Positions 11,105 through 21,800 of a DNA stretch of 64,000 nucleotides are shown here, piece after piece. Within the stretch, counting starts at the first letter, position 1. Each line of letters opens with the position of its first letter. The notes beneath the pieces were generated by a model. It was not told the origin of the DNA and ran no database searches. It saw only the letters and a list, made by a program, of their open reading frames with translations. This DNA comes from Perkinsus marinus ATCC 50983 (taxonomy: Eukaryota; Perkinsozoa; Perkinsida; Perkinsidae), in the NCBI RefSeq assembly GCF_000006405.1, contig NW_003214267.1:135820-199819 (forward strand). Direction: 5' to 3'. The position numbers and the translations under genes are program-made.

Positions 11105-12022
11105 TCACGCTTGAGCTTGCGCGAGTAGGGCAGCTTTCTCAGCTGCTTCCTCTTCACGTTGTTGTTGCCTCAACGCTGCCACTGACAAGAGAACACTCAG
11201 AAGCATCTCATCATGTCATCACAAAGTGTGGGGCTGGGAAAATATGCACGTGGTCTACTACATGTGTCGGTGGCGATATCAAAATTTCGAGGAAATTCTC
11301 GTACACCTTAGTTGAACTAAGTTAGTTCGTACGGGAACTCCTATACTAAGTAAACAAACTCCCGAGTCCAGCTGAGGGAAGCAAACATATATTCCAACAC
11401 TGTAATCATAATCGATCACGTGATCGATTATGAAAACCAACTTACATCTCTGACGCTCCGGCTTCGGAGGACGATGACGTTTCGATTTACCACCAGTCAC
11501 GTTTTGCCGTGGAGAGGCTGCTGGTCCCTTGCTGTACTCAATGTCCGCCAACGCCGGTGTAACTTAATAAAAACCAAAGTAAAGCCGCTCTTGGCTAAGG
11601 TTTTCTCGCCCTGCGAACAACACTCCTTGGCGTCACGAACGAGCCAATTTAATACGCTAAAACTGAACCCTCGCGAGCTAATGTGCTTCCATGCGAGTCC
11701 AACTAACCCGTATTGTCGGAGACGTTTAAACTCACACACACTAGGCTAGATTCATCAAGCGAAAATCCCCCAACCCCTCACCCGTAGCGTTGGGTGCATT
11801 CGAGTTATCAGCAGCACCAGCAATAGCGTCAGTTTTGCTTAGAGTGGGAGGTGACTCATTTCCTCCGCCCAGCTTAGGTTCAGTTGCCGACCTCGAGTCC
11901 GGGATCTCCGCTGCTGAAGACACCGCGGTTTGTTCCGCCCGTCCAGAGAGAGCACCATCAGCATGAGACCTGATCACATACCGTAAATGCGGTAAAACGT
12001 TCTTCCCAGTGTGAGAAGACAT
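11105..12022 (-). CDS. Small S/A-rich protein with charged coiled tail, three inferred exons
   Basis: Inferred exons are 12022-11742, 11531-11446 and 11181-11105, with consistent phases (2, then 1), giving about 147 aa. The N-terminal part is rich in S, A, E, T, N and G. The middle has basic GGKSKRHRPPKPERQR. The C-terminus is a short charged helix, LAALRQQQREEEAAEKAALL. No signal peptide or catalytic motif is seen and I do not recognise the family. A family-1 MITE fills the last intron, and half of another lies directly upstream of the ATG. The exon calls rest on frame, GT/AG ends and composition only. Confidence 0.5.
11225..11402 (+). mobile_element. Family-1 MITE in an intron of the 11.1-12.0 kb gene
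   Basis: Recognised from the GGGAAAATATGCACG start, the CTACATGTGTTGGTGGCGAT block, AGCTGAGGGAAGCAAACATA near the right end, and a terminal CCAACACTG. Confidence 0.8.
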
Positions 12023-12125
12023 ACATATGGTCAACTACATATGTTTGTTGAAAATATGAAAAAATTCGGAGAAAATTTAGGGAAATTATTGTTGGTTTGT
12101 GTATTTTTCAAATTCAGCGAATCGA
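12023..12125 (+). mobile_element. Family-1 MITE, partial (left half)
   Basis: CATATGGTCAACTACATATG followed by the degenerate GAAAATATGAAAAAATTCGG block of family 1. The right half is missing. It abuts the inferred ATG of the minus-strand gene and may supply its promoter or 5' leader. Confidence 0.6.
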
Positions 12126-12357
12126 TTACAAAAATCCCGAGTTCACTTTCGAGCCACATTTTTGGACCGTAAACCTACTCCAAAGTGTGCCTAGAACCAC
12201 AAGGGACCCCTATGATTTTCACCAAACTCATCGAAGCCAATAATCCAACTCGTCTTACCTCATAACTTCTGTCTGAGGCAACTCAACCGCCTCAATAGAT
12301 GAGGGAACTGTCGAGAACCTGACAACAGATCAGAGACCATTCCACACACCCAAGAGC

Positions 12358-13038
12358 TCACTGTGATAAGTCCTTCACTTTTCCGCGGTACACAGGCGCA
12401 TTGAATCGTACATCGGGAAGTTCTCTACGATATGCCTCAGCAGCCTCCTTCACATTGTCCACCATCACTCTCGGGGTAGCTGATTCCGCACTAGTAGACT
12501 CAGTCGCTGGCGTCTCCACCGAAATAACAACGTCATTGCCATCGATCGTCTGCTCGCCGATAGAAACTTCGACTCTCTTTTCCTCAGCAGGATAATAAAC
12601 GTTTCTCGACTCACCGCCACCACCACTTCTTCTACTACCACAACAACGTCCGATCATCCACGCAGTTGCGAGACCGGCCAAAGTACCCCACGCAAGGCCA
12701 AGCCAGTATTCAACTCTACCAAAAATGCTGAGGATATCACCACCGGCAAGCAGTAGTTCCGCACTCCTAGAGGAGATGAAGTTCGCTAAGGCTTCAGCGG
12801 TCCAATCCAATTCGTCGTTTTTTGTATCAGTTTTGTCTTCATTCAAGTTCACCAAACAAAGTGCAAACCGACCATCACCGCTACCAGCAGGCACGTTGTT
12901 CACAGCAACACAATTTCGTGGCGTGTGACTTTTCACTCCGTCAATAGCTGAATCCATCCAATCTCGTAAATAGGAACAACCGTGTTGAGGCCCCAGTATG
13001 GCCAAGATTATCGGGGCCAACGCGTAGAAAGGGGACAT
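12358..13038 (-). CDS. Putative secreted single-pass membrane protein, 226 aa
   Basis: Single-exon frame from ATG at 13038 to TGA. The hydrophobic N-terminus (SPFYALAPIILAILG) looks like a signal peptide. A roughly 100-residue luminal part with several Cys follows, then a membrane helix (YWLGLAWGTLAGLATAWMIG) followed by CCGSRRSGGGG and an acidic/threonine-rich cytosolic tail of about 80 residues. No known domain is recognised. The helix pattern VEYWLGLAWG..AG resembles VEMVLGFCFG..VG in the neighbouring 13289-13693 frame, suggesting a tandem family. Confidence 0.65.
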   Translation of the reverse strand: MSPFYALAPIILAILGPQHGCSYLRDWMDSAIDGVKSHTPRNCVAVNNVPAGSGDGRFALCLVNLNEDKTDTKNDELDWTAEALANFISSRSAELLLAGGDILSIFGRVEYWLGLAWGTLAGLATAWMIGRCCGSRRSGGGGESRNVYYPAEEKRVEVSIGEQTIDGNDVVISVETPATESTSAESATPRVMVDNVKEAAEAYRRELPDVRFNAPVYRGKVKDLSQ

Positions 13039-13128
13039 AATAGCAAGAAATACTCACGAGAAATATACTGAGAGAAAAAAAACTTCGCTCCGCCGACCCT
13101 AACCCGGAAACAATCGTCTTATAGCACA

Positions 13129-13318
13129 TCACACTGAGGGCAACTTCCATGCAAAACTATCTATCATCGCAATGACGGCACTATAATCGTCGGAGCAAAT
13201 CGCCCACTTCTGATCGACGATTTCCTGGCATAAACAGTCGACGACCTGAGACACAAGAGAGTTCACTTCTACAAAACTATTGCTACCATTACTCGTTAGC
13301 TTCCCCCTTCCCCTGGAC
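13129..13318 (-). CDS. Possible small exon or gene in the secreted-protein cluster
   Basis: ATG at 13318 opens a frame of about 62 codons including SLVSQVVDCLCQEIVDQKWA and DDYSAVIAMIDSFAW, more protein-like than background. It overlaps the 3' end of the next frame upstream, so it may be an exon of that gene, reached by a splice I could not fix, rather than a separate gene. Confidence 0.35.
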
Positions 13319-13693
13319 ATATATAGAGGACATCAGAGGCTGTATTCGCATGCCCAGACCAGATGCTTTCTTTTCAATACGCTTCCTCACACGGGCGGAA
13401 ACAACCTCTTGACCGCTGGTTCGATCCCCCCTCCGTGCACTTCTAGCCTTACCACGACAGCTCGAACGGATATCAGATACCACCCCGGTTCGATCCCGCC
13501 ACTCGTCATTTCTCCCCAGCCGTAATAACAACCCCACAGCCAAGCCGAAACAGAATCCCAACACCATTTCTACGGTGGGCTCATATATACCCTCAGATTC
13601 ATCAACCGTTGTGATCTCCCCAACATCGCCCGGAACGAACAAACACGGCGCTAGGATAGTCGCGACAGCAACAGGCGCGAGCAAGCAACTCAT
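13289..13693 (-). CDS. Putative small secreted membrane protein, second cluster member
   Basis: The true start is the ATG at 13693 (MSCLLAPVAVATILAPCLFV, signal-peptide-like); upstream codons reach only a TTG. After a short acidic segment comes a helix VEMVLGFCFGLAVGLLLRLG and a strongly basic tail. Two GGATCGAACC boxes (the antisense of a tRNA T-arm) lie inside the tail-coding region. They translate as DRTG and DRTS and could belong to tRNA-like introns kept in frame, so the tail may be partly intron. No family recognised. Confidence 0.45.
   Translation of the reverse strand: MSCLLAPVAVATILAPCLFVPGDVGEITTVDESEGIYEPTVEMVLGFCFGLAVGLLLRLGRNDEWRDRTGVVSDIRSSCRGKARSARRGDRTSGQEVVSARVRKRIEKKASGLGMRIQPLMSSIYVQGKGEANE
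13445..13505 (+). repeat. tRNA-like sequence antisense to the small membrane-protein frame
   Basis: On the plus strand it ends in a T-arm-like CCCCGGTTCGATCCCGCCAC. On the gene strand it reads GTGGCGGGATCGAACC and closes with AAGGCTAG about 60 nt later, so it has intron-like ends and a length divisible by three. A second GGTTCGATCC box lies at about 13420. Degenerate as a tRNA. Confidence 0.4.
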
Positions 13694-14142
13694 TTCAACG
13701 AACAAAAAACAACACTATGACAATCAGCTACCACTATGAAAGGTTCCACTAGCTCTTGAATACTCACAACAAAGAAGGAAAGGACGCAAATGAGGAATGA
13801 TCTTGTCATTCCGGGAACGCTCACACCGTACCAATACACGAAACGACACCAAAATCGCGAAAAAGCACAGGCCATGCAACCCAGACAGTATAGATAGAAT
13901 AAAAGCACTTTTCCTCGGCTCGATATAGGAGGGGTAGTGACGAACGAGAAGATCTCAACCCCCTCGAAGGCACCAGTCACGAACCTTTTTTCTGCCCAGA
14001 GCTGTAAACTGTCTCCATTTTGTGTTCTATCTAGTAGCCGCGCCACAACACAAATCCTCTCAACTAAGCGACGGATAATATTTGTTTGGTCACTTTCCCC
14101 TTCCACAATGTTCTCATAGCAATGACATCTTCCGCGATTCAT
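13690..14142 (-). CDS. Unidentified frame with hydrophobic helices, third cluster member
   Basis: ATG at 14142 opens a 150-codon frame. Residues 75-105 are hydrophobic (VLLFYLYCLGCMACAF) and another helix follows (SFLICVLSFFVV), directly before a GTGAGT donor at about 13767, so the last 25 codons may be intron. Its TGA overlaps the ATG of the next frame by one nucleotide, probably by chance. No family recognised. Confidence 0.35.
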   Translation of the reverse strand: MNRGRCHCYENIVEGESDQTNIIRRLVERICVVARLLDRTQNGDSLQLWAEKRFVTGAFEGVEIFSFVTTPPISSRGKVLLFYLYCLGCMACAFSRFWCRFVYWYGVSVPGMTRSFLICVLSFFVVSIQELVEPFIVVADCHSVVFCSLK

Positions 14143-15000
14143 CAGATCGAAGTACGGAGCAAATATATAGAGAGAGAATGGACCGATTGCTCAATACGAG
14201 CTTCAGCCTGCTCCATGCCCGGACACCCCGCATAAGCACCCCAATGCACACCGAGACAAGGACGAGGCAGGAGGCCTCTTTCAAATAAGTCCTGGCTGGC
14301 AGTCAGGGGACAATCAGCCTGCAGAGAGCTCATCGTGGGCTCCCAACCACGGCAGTCAACGATGCGTAGTGGAAATGCTACAATAGCTGAACCGTTTATG
14401 TTTAGATATCAGTGATGACGAATGTCCGCCGAAACTGTTCCGAGTCGTTGACCCGGGTTGAGTCCTGATATAGCACAATGCTCCACTTCTACCTGTACCT
14501 CACACCCTGTGAACCTTCAAGCCGCCGTGGATTACCGAGCTTCTTCTCATCGTAAATAATGCTCTGCAATGAGTAGACTTCAGTCTTGATACCTATGAAG
14601 AATCATGAAACCTTGTGCCCATAAGAAGCACTCTTGGTGTGAAACTCCAACAGCGTATACGGCTTTTGGTGTTCGAAAGTCTACGCAATGTTGCTGGCAA
14701 GTTGACACTCACAAGTACTGCTTGTCAGCGGTGCTAGCCGTTTTGTTTCTCATGGAAAACTCACAAGAAGCAAGCTCGTCCCGAAATTCGGCGGCAGATC
14801 TCTAGGATCCAATGGCACGAACACCAAAACCAAATAATACTACAAAAGAAACAACTCTCATGTAGAAACTGTTATTCGGCTTTCGAGGGTTGTAAGAAAC
14901 CTCCAGTTTCGCTAGACGTCGCTACACACTGAACTCGAGTTTGTAGCACATAAAAAAGGCCTGTCGTAGACAGCGATTTGACAGTTGCACACGTCGTATA
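14143..15000. other. Intergenic stretch, nothing recognised
   Basis: Short frames only. The right-hand part may be flanking sequence of the retroelement relic that follows. Confidence 0.35.
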
Positions 15001-15019
15001 GGATAGCTGCTGGTTCTAT

Positions 15020-15450
15020 TAGGTTCTGCATGCTACCATGATGTCGTCTATGTACACTGCGAAGCAAGAATCCTCACTCACTGTAGATCAGTTCCTACAG
15101 TACGTCAACGAACAGCCAGTCAAAAGCAGTCTGCAAAGCGATGGGTGCGATGCATAACCCGAATGGCATACTGCTGCAGTAGAAGATTTCGCCGTCTCAC
15201 ACTAAACCCATGTACTGCTGGTCTCTCTCCGTGAACCCTATGTGTAGGAATGCGTTTGTGATGTCCATCACAATGAATACCGGCTCAGTCGCCAGAAGTT
15301 CTATGGAAAATTGGAATGCCCAAGTCATTCACGACTTGCAGGAAGTTCCTCACTTCACCAGATCGATTGGGCGTGAGACTGGGCGAGTGATTCACCGTCG
15401 AGGATTCATACCCCGGGTATCACATCCCATGGGCTCTTGAATGAGCCATT
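15020..15450 (-). pseudogene. Retrotransposon reverse transcriptase relic
   Basis: Minus-strand translation gives the ordered RT blocks of a gypsy/DIRS-type enzyme: VMDITNAFLHI at about 15260-15280, ERDQQYMGL, MPFGLCIAPIAFQ at about 15145-15170, and the catalytic YIDDIMVA box at 15028-15060. The frame is broken by several stops and at least one shift before the YIDD box, so it is dead. No RNase H, integrase or LTR was recognised nearby. Confidence 0.75.
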
Positions 15451-17440
15451 TATTGCTCCTTAGGTTGCTCAGTGAACTGCAGTCTACAATCGTAGACAGC
15501 GGCTTGCAATAGAGCATTCATCTCAGCACAGGTTTTCAAACTCGACGTTGAGGTTAACCGGTTCGGACTAGTTTGCCTGTCAGTCTGAAGGAAATCCGCT
15601 ATCAGCCGACTGAAATCCCCTGGGGATCAATTCAATGGAGCGAACATGTAACAAAATGTTGGACTGTAGTCCTCCAGAGCAAGCTGAGGCATTCGAGTCG
15701 GAGAACAACCCGTATTCACAGGTGAACCAATATAATTGTGGCGAGTGGCTTCCATATTTACAGGTGAACAATGGAAACCGCTGACCTCGCACAATGAACA
15801 GCCAACTCGATTAAACTTTACACAATCTATATAGCTGTATTAGTTTATCGTATACAACAACTCTGTAGTGCTCTATACCCGGCGGGTATTACCCGCTGAC
15901 CTCTATTCTAGATATTGCAAAGCATTCCCACACCGCAGCACTACTGGTGTGTTAAATTCATTCACTGAGAGCTCACCTTCTGGGTATCGTGAGACTCCCA
16001 TAAATGGTCTATATGAAAACTAGTATATCGTTATTGCAACAGCGCCGAGAACCCCCACGGAAAATTACCGCATTAACGCGAATAAACCGCCGAAGTCCCG
16101 ACTTGAGCTATTCCAGCAGTATGAGGACCGAAATAGTAGCGCTTGAGAAGCCTTTTCGGTCCTGTGTGTCCGGCGCCGAGCTTAGTTGATGTCGTCAAAG
16201 TCTGAGTAAGACACACCACTCCAACTATTCAGGAACATATTCGCTGCATGGGTCACAGATTTTGCTCGCTTGGTGCTCTAAATGAACTACCATCCTCCAC
16301 ACACAGTCTACTATGCGGTGTTGGTAAATTGGCACATGGTTAACTACGCGTGTTGGTGACAATCGATTGATCTTGGAGAGTTCATGTTGATCATTTCCCA
16401 CTTCTACCCGAAGTCGTAAATGAATTTCCATATTATGCTATATTATAAATACAGCAAGTAAACTCCCAGAATCAGCTGAGGGAACCAAACAAATATTCCA
16501 ATACGGTGCGTGTCAATTTGATATGCAAATGTGTGTTATTTTGGAGGACGAATTATAGTGAACAAGTTGCTGCTATCACAGTCCCAAACGGGTACGGTCA
16601 TCACAACACATGTTCATAGCCATTGTTACATTGCATATGCGATCTAGTTCCAGATTGAGTCTCTTTAACCTAGAAAATAACGCACATTTGCGTATCAAAC
16701 TAACACGCACTGTACTATGTGTAGCGGGGAAAATGCATATGGTCAACTGCATGTATTACGCATGATGTGTTGGTAACAATGAAGAAATTCTGAGCAAATT
16801 TCGGGAGATTTTCCTCGGTTTTCGAGCACCCTCACCACTAGTCCTGCATGAACTTTCATAATGCAGCGAGCAAATCCTTGAGCTCAGCTGAGGAAACCAA
16901 ACATATTTCCCAATAATGCTGCGCAACAATGGAAGTTTATCAAATGATTCCATTCATCTCAAATGTGCCTCAACTATCACTATTCGTACTCCCTTTCCCG
17001 ATAACAAGTCATTGCCACTTTCGTGATGTGATGGCGTTATCACCCTTCCGCCTGATTCGTTTTTGACTCAGATCCTATCGCGATCTTGAGAGTGCGAATA
17101 ACCCAAATTTCAGCAAAAGCGTACTACTCATCGACAGGCCGATTTTCAGACGGTTGGCTTATATGACCAACAGAAGTATTGGCGTGCTTTATGAATGCTC
17201 CTACGATACTGTTCCGCACGCTGTTTCAAGAGTCCTGGAGATCGACCTCTGAAATTATCAGAGGGCGATCCCCGGAACTCTTTCAGACTGAAACACCATG
17301 AATACTATCCAGTAGATAGTTATACCATATAAAAGTCATAGTAGCTAGTATTCAATATGACTATTATATGATACAACAAGGATACGAAGCTGGCGTCTCA
17401 TTTGCAGCTTTTGCGGGTTGCGTTATTTGTGTACTTGTAT
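15451..17440. other. Gene-poor stretch with two degenerate family-1 MITEs
   Basis: No coding exon supported. Degenerate family-1 copies span about 16318-16506 (block TGGTTAACTACGCGTGTTGG, right end CAAATATTCCAATACGGTG) and about 16718-16919 (GGGGAAAATGCATATGGTC to ACATATTTCCCAATAATG). The rest is unassigned. Confidence 0.5.
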
Positions 17441-17690
17441 AATACGATGTTTACACGATATGAACACGATGTTTATACGATATAAATACGATGTTTATGC
17501 AATATGAACACGATGTTTATACAATATGAACACGATGTTTACACGATATAAATACGATGTTTATGCAATATGAACACGATGTTTATACGATATGAACACG
17601 ATGTTTATACGATATGAACACGATGTTTATACGATATGAACACGATGTTTATACGATATGAACACGATGTTTATACGATATGAACACGAA
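17441..17690. repeat. 22-bp minisatellite, about 11 copies
   Basis: Tandem copies of CACGATGTTTATACGATATGAA-type units. Early copies vary (ATAAATACGATG, TTTATGCAATATG) and the last five are nearly identical, as expected from recent expansion at one edge. Intergenic. Confidence 0.95.
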
Positions 17691-18897
17691 CCATAGCATA
17701 TACTGACCAAAAGGGCGACGTATTCTCAAGTTCACCCAAGAAGTAATCAACAAAACCCGTTCTTCACAATGAGAATAGAAACGTACTGTCAGTGTGAATG
17801 ATAAGCACAATAGCGATGCAATAGACGTATTCTACATCATGTAGATCACTCATTTCTTCTCATATGATATGGTCTTCCGCATGGACTTCAAGTGGGACCA
17901 AAAAGAGAACTTTTCACCATTACCATCATGCCTCTCACTATCCAAAATTCTCTTGGGCGCTTTCGGGGACTGAAAATGATGAGCCTCCAAATTCCCAGAG
18001 CATAGTTACAACTGAATAACGCCAAGTAGAATACATACAAGTGTAAACAGTACACGAGCACATTATCATTTTCAAACTAAAGTGAACTTTGAGTACGTAA
18101 ATAGTCAGAAAAAGAAACAAGCATAAATTTACAATGATCAACAATTAAGACAGGAAAAAGTTCCCCCATAAGGAGAATTTCTTTCGGGGAATTAAAAGGA
18201 TGATCAGGCAGGAAAGATAATTTTCCTCTCCTACAACATAGCAATAGCTGAGCTCATTTTTCCCATATCATTGGAATTTCACCCGTGATGAGAAAAAGCA
18301 CTAGTGAAAAACATATTTCACATTTCACTTCGCGAGAAACAATTGTGTCATCGGTTATGGAAACATATACGCCTCAGAATCTACATGGAGTATTACGCCA
18401 CTTCACGTTAAACGGGTTAAACTCCTTTATAATGGTATTTTCCATTATCATCATTAAATCAATAATTATTTCTATTATTATTTCATTTCACATCATCATA
18501 CTCATTTCTCCAATAATTTTCCACCCATGATCATTGGAGTTCCACCCCTTCTACGTGAAGTGGCGTGACACTCTCCCCATGCTCATTGAATCAATTGTGG
18601 AGTTCAGAATCGATTCTAGCATCGTATTTTACGTGTAATAGGCAATTCTGGAAACGATTCTGAGTTTCGAAATCGGTTTATTGAACGACCCCTCGGTGAA
18701 AAACGCGATATTCGCGATATGAAGTGAATTGAAAATACTCGGAGAATCACACCGACCAAATGACCCCATTGCACGTGGAACGTCATATGTGTTCTACGCG
18801 TTATCCACTCTTCACATGCGTTTTCTCGCGAAGTGAAATGAAAATTTTGTATCACGGGTGAACTCCAATGATGATACTACAAAATTTTACCGTTTGA
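17691..18897. other. Non-coding stretch with long variants of the family-2 element
   Basis: Between 18268 and 18870 there are pieces of the family-2 repeat: TTTCACCCGTGATGAG with CACTAGTGAAAAACATATTT at 18272-18325, GTGAAGTGGCGTGACACTC at 18556, GGTGAAAAACGCGATATTCG at 18694, and a terminal ATCACGGGTGAACTCCAATG at 18851-18870. It looks like one or two enlarged or nested copies with unrelated filler. It ends at the stop codon of the JmjC gene. The stretch 17691-18267 shows nothing recognisable. Confidence 0.5.
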
Positions 18898-21800
18898 TCA
18901 ACACACGCATACCGCTCTCGCCCACACTACATCGTCTCGTGCCAGTAAATCCGGACGCTTTTCCCTCAGCCGTTTATCAAACTCATCAGCCATCTCGTTT
19001 TGCAACTTCTCATACTCATCGCAATCGTGGGTGAGAAGACCCGATATACAATGAGGAGTTTCCCGGAAGAAACGCCGCGCTTTGTGAACGCTCGATTCTG
19101 CACAGTAGTTCTGAGTAACTGACAATATAAATCGATGAAATTTTCGGCGACTCACAAACACACAGGTCTCACAACTCCAATAGTAATACCTAAGTCGTAT
19201 TTCTTCGTTTCATATCTGTGTCTAGTGATTACAGAGCGAGCGGAGTATTTAAAACGAATTTTCAACGAATAACAGCGCATGTATGTGCGAACTCTATTAC
19301 AAGGCCCTACTAATAGAGGAGCAAAAATGGGAGAACAAAAAAACACAAAAAAAAGAAAAAAAATCCACCCCTCCAGCACTGAGCTCTAGGAGTTCAGTGA
19401 CACCCTATGTTTTGTATTACTTGCGATAGTGATGTCATCATTGTCGTCATTATTAATAACACAGTGCCACCACCCCCTCGGAACAAACATGCACTCTCCA
19501 GCTTTGCAGGTCCCTTGTAGCAGCTTATCGCCGTACAGAGCTTCGGTCTCTTCGAAGAATCTATTGAGGGAGCAAAAACTACTTCAGTTCGGAATGGTTT
19601 TCTGCGAGGTAGGTATTTTTAGAGAATTTTCTTAACTTTCACATTTTTTCGACAATCGAGTGTTGTCCCCTCCTAAGCAATACGTATATATATCAGTAAT
19701 ATACGAGAAAATGTCAAGCAACAAAACTCACTTTTTGTAGAAGTTACCCTTGCACAACCATTCCGGTTCTTTAGATGGCGCGTACTGTACAAACATTCGG
19801 GAGGATTAAATATATGAAAAATCGATATTCGGAGTTTCACACGAGAATGTCAAGAATCAAAAGCTTCCTATTCATATGTTTCCATCCTTTCTGGACAGCG
19901 ATAGAAATATTACTAAATGCAATAACAATAAACGCTGATTTTTCGAATTTTCCTAAAGAACTTAACAGGGGGTACTTTTTAAGACAATTTCAAAGCAATG
20001 TACTCCACACTCCTTAGATCTACTACTAGTGTATATTCGCGTGATACAGCAGAGGTAAACTTCACGTTCACGTTCGAGATTCGGTTTGCTACGCAAAAGA
20101 TAGCAACAGCTACCCACCTAGGCCACCATTCGTGAAGTAGGGACACAGGTTGCGTCATGTTAGAGCCATCACCAGAAGGGTACACTCCAACCGGAATACA
20201 GCTCGGAGGTAGCATAAACTGAAGAACGATATGCAGTAGACATACACAACCATTACGGAGGTGAAGTTGTTGCCGATTGATATGAAAAGCGTTAGAGGAA
20301 TATAAGTTCGCTTTCGTCAGCTGAGCTCAGGAGTTTGAATACGAATTCGGATAAAAGTTTTCAAAAACCCCCAAGATTCTCCCAAAAATTCCACGATTTC
20401 ACCAACACATATAGTTGACCATGTGCTCATTTCTCCACACTAAACGTCGGCAACCCCCTTCGCAGCACTCGTTGCTTCTGACCTTCACAAGACCTACTTG
20501 TGAGATTTTTACCATTTTCTAGTGTGCTCCTCGTAAACAGTTCTTCCAGACTCCACGGCGTATAATTTTTTAATATTTGCCACGCAGAAATTCCCACCCT
20601 TTTCATCAAAAAGATACTCGTTTCTTCTGACTCTCACAAGACCTCCTTCCAACTCTCATGCCGACTAGCGTGTACAACTAAGTGCTTTTTGTGAACGGAC
20701 TCCCTTTCAATGTGCGCGCCGCGCAGAGACTTTCCATGCTAGTTGCAGGTTGGAGACTCTCAGATTCGTTAGGGCATTGAGACAACCCAACAAACGTGAG
20801 CCAAGATATGGCTACGATCGTCCAATCTCAGTACAACTTACGAGGATCAATGCTCAGTTGAAAATGTGTACGCATGAACATGATTGGAAACAGTAGTGAC
20901 GCTGAACTGGCGTCACGATGCAGCCTTCTCATTGAGATGACACTCGAAGCGTTTAAATCGGTAGACACTGTTGAGTCGGTCGAAGTCAATTTTCACGAAG
21001 CCAACACGAAGGAATATAAAACTCTCCACTAACGTACTACTACCCGTTAATATAACCACCTTTACCCCCTTTTTTACTACCCATCGTTTGCTTCCTCTCG
21101 CTACTGCATTCCAAGCGTGAGTAGCATTAGGATCAACATGCCACTTGGATGCAGCTCCAGGGCCTCCTACCATTAACCAGGCATTGCGAGGTCTGTATGG
21201 CGTCCCGTTCAACAGGTCATACATGTCCTTCTTGAAGTAACTAAGCACGATCGCCTTGGTGAACAATTTTGAGAAATTCTGAATCACTCTTGAACCTGGC
21301 AGTCCAATATGAGGGGAAAATATGAACGTGTTGGTGACAATATGAAAATTCCGAGAAAACTTTGCGAAATTCTTATTGTTTTCTGTACACTCCTACCCGA
21401 ATTCGTATGTAAACGATGAACTCTTCAACTCTGGTGACGAAAGCGAACGCAGTAAAGGGAGTTTCAAAACTTCGTGAACAACTTTAGCCGCTTGAAATTC
21501 CTCAACGACTGAGCGAACGAAACTTCCTTCAAGCGATGAGTCTTCGGCAGTGTCATCCGATTCTGATGAGGACCTTATCGATTGAGACACATGATCTGTT
21601 CTTCACTTTTCATCTCACATTGGTGGGAATTTGCACCGATCGTGTTGATTCGGAGTCATTGGAGTGTGAAACAAGACCGGAAACCTTTCCCATGTTGATC
21701 AGGACATTCGAAAGCCTCTAAAGATCATCAATGAAAAGAAAAGAAAATTTGAGTGGTCCACGACCCCCCTGACGTGTTCGACTCTCGGGGCGATAGCGGC

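Noticed and set aside
17441-17690. Possible CRISPR array
   Set aside because: The units are contiguous with no unique spacers, and the genome is eukaryotic. It is a minisatellite.
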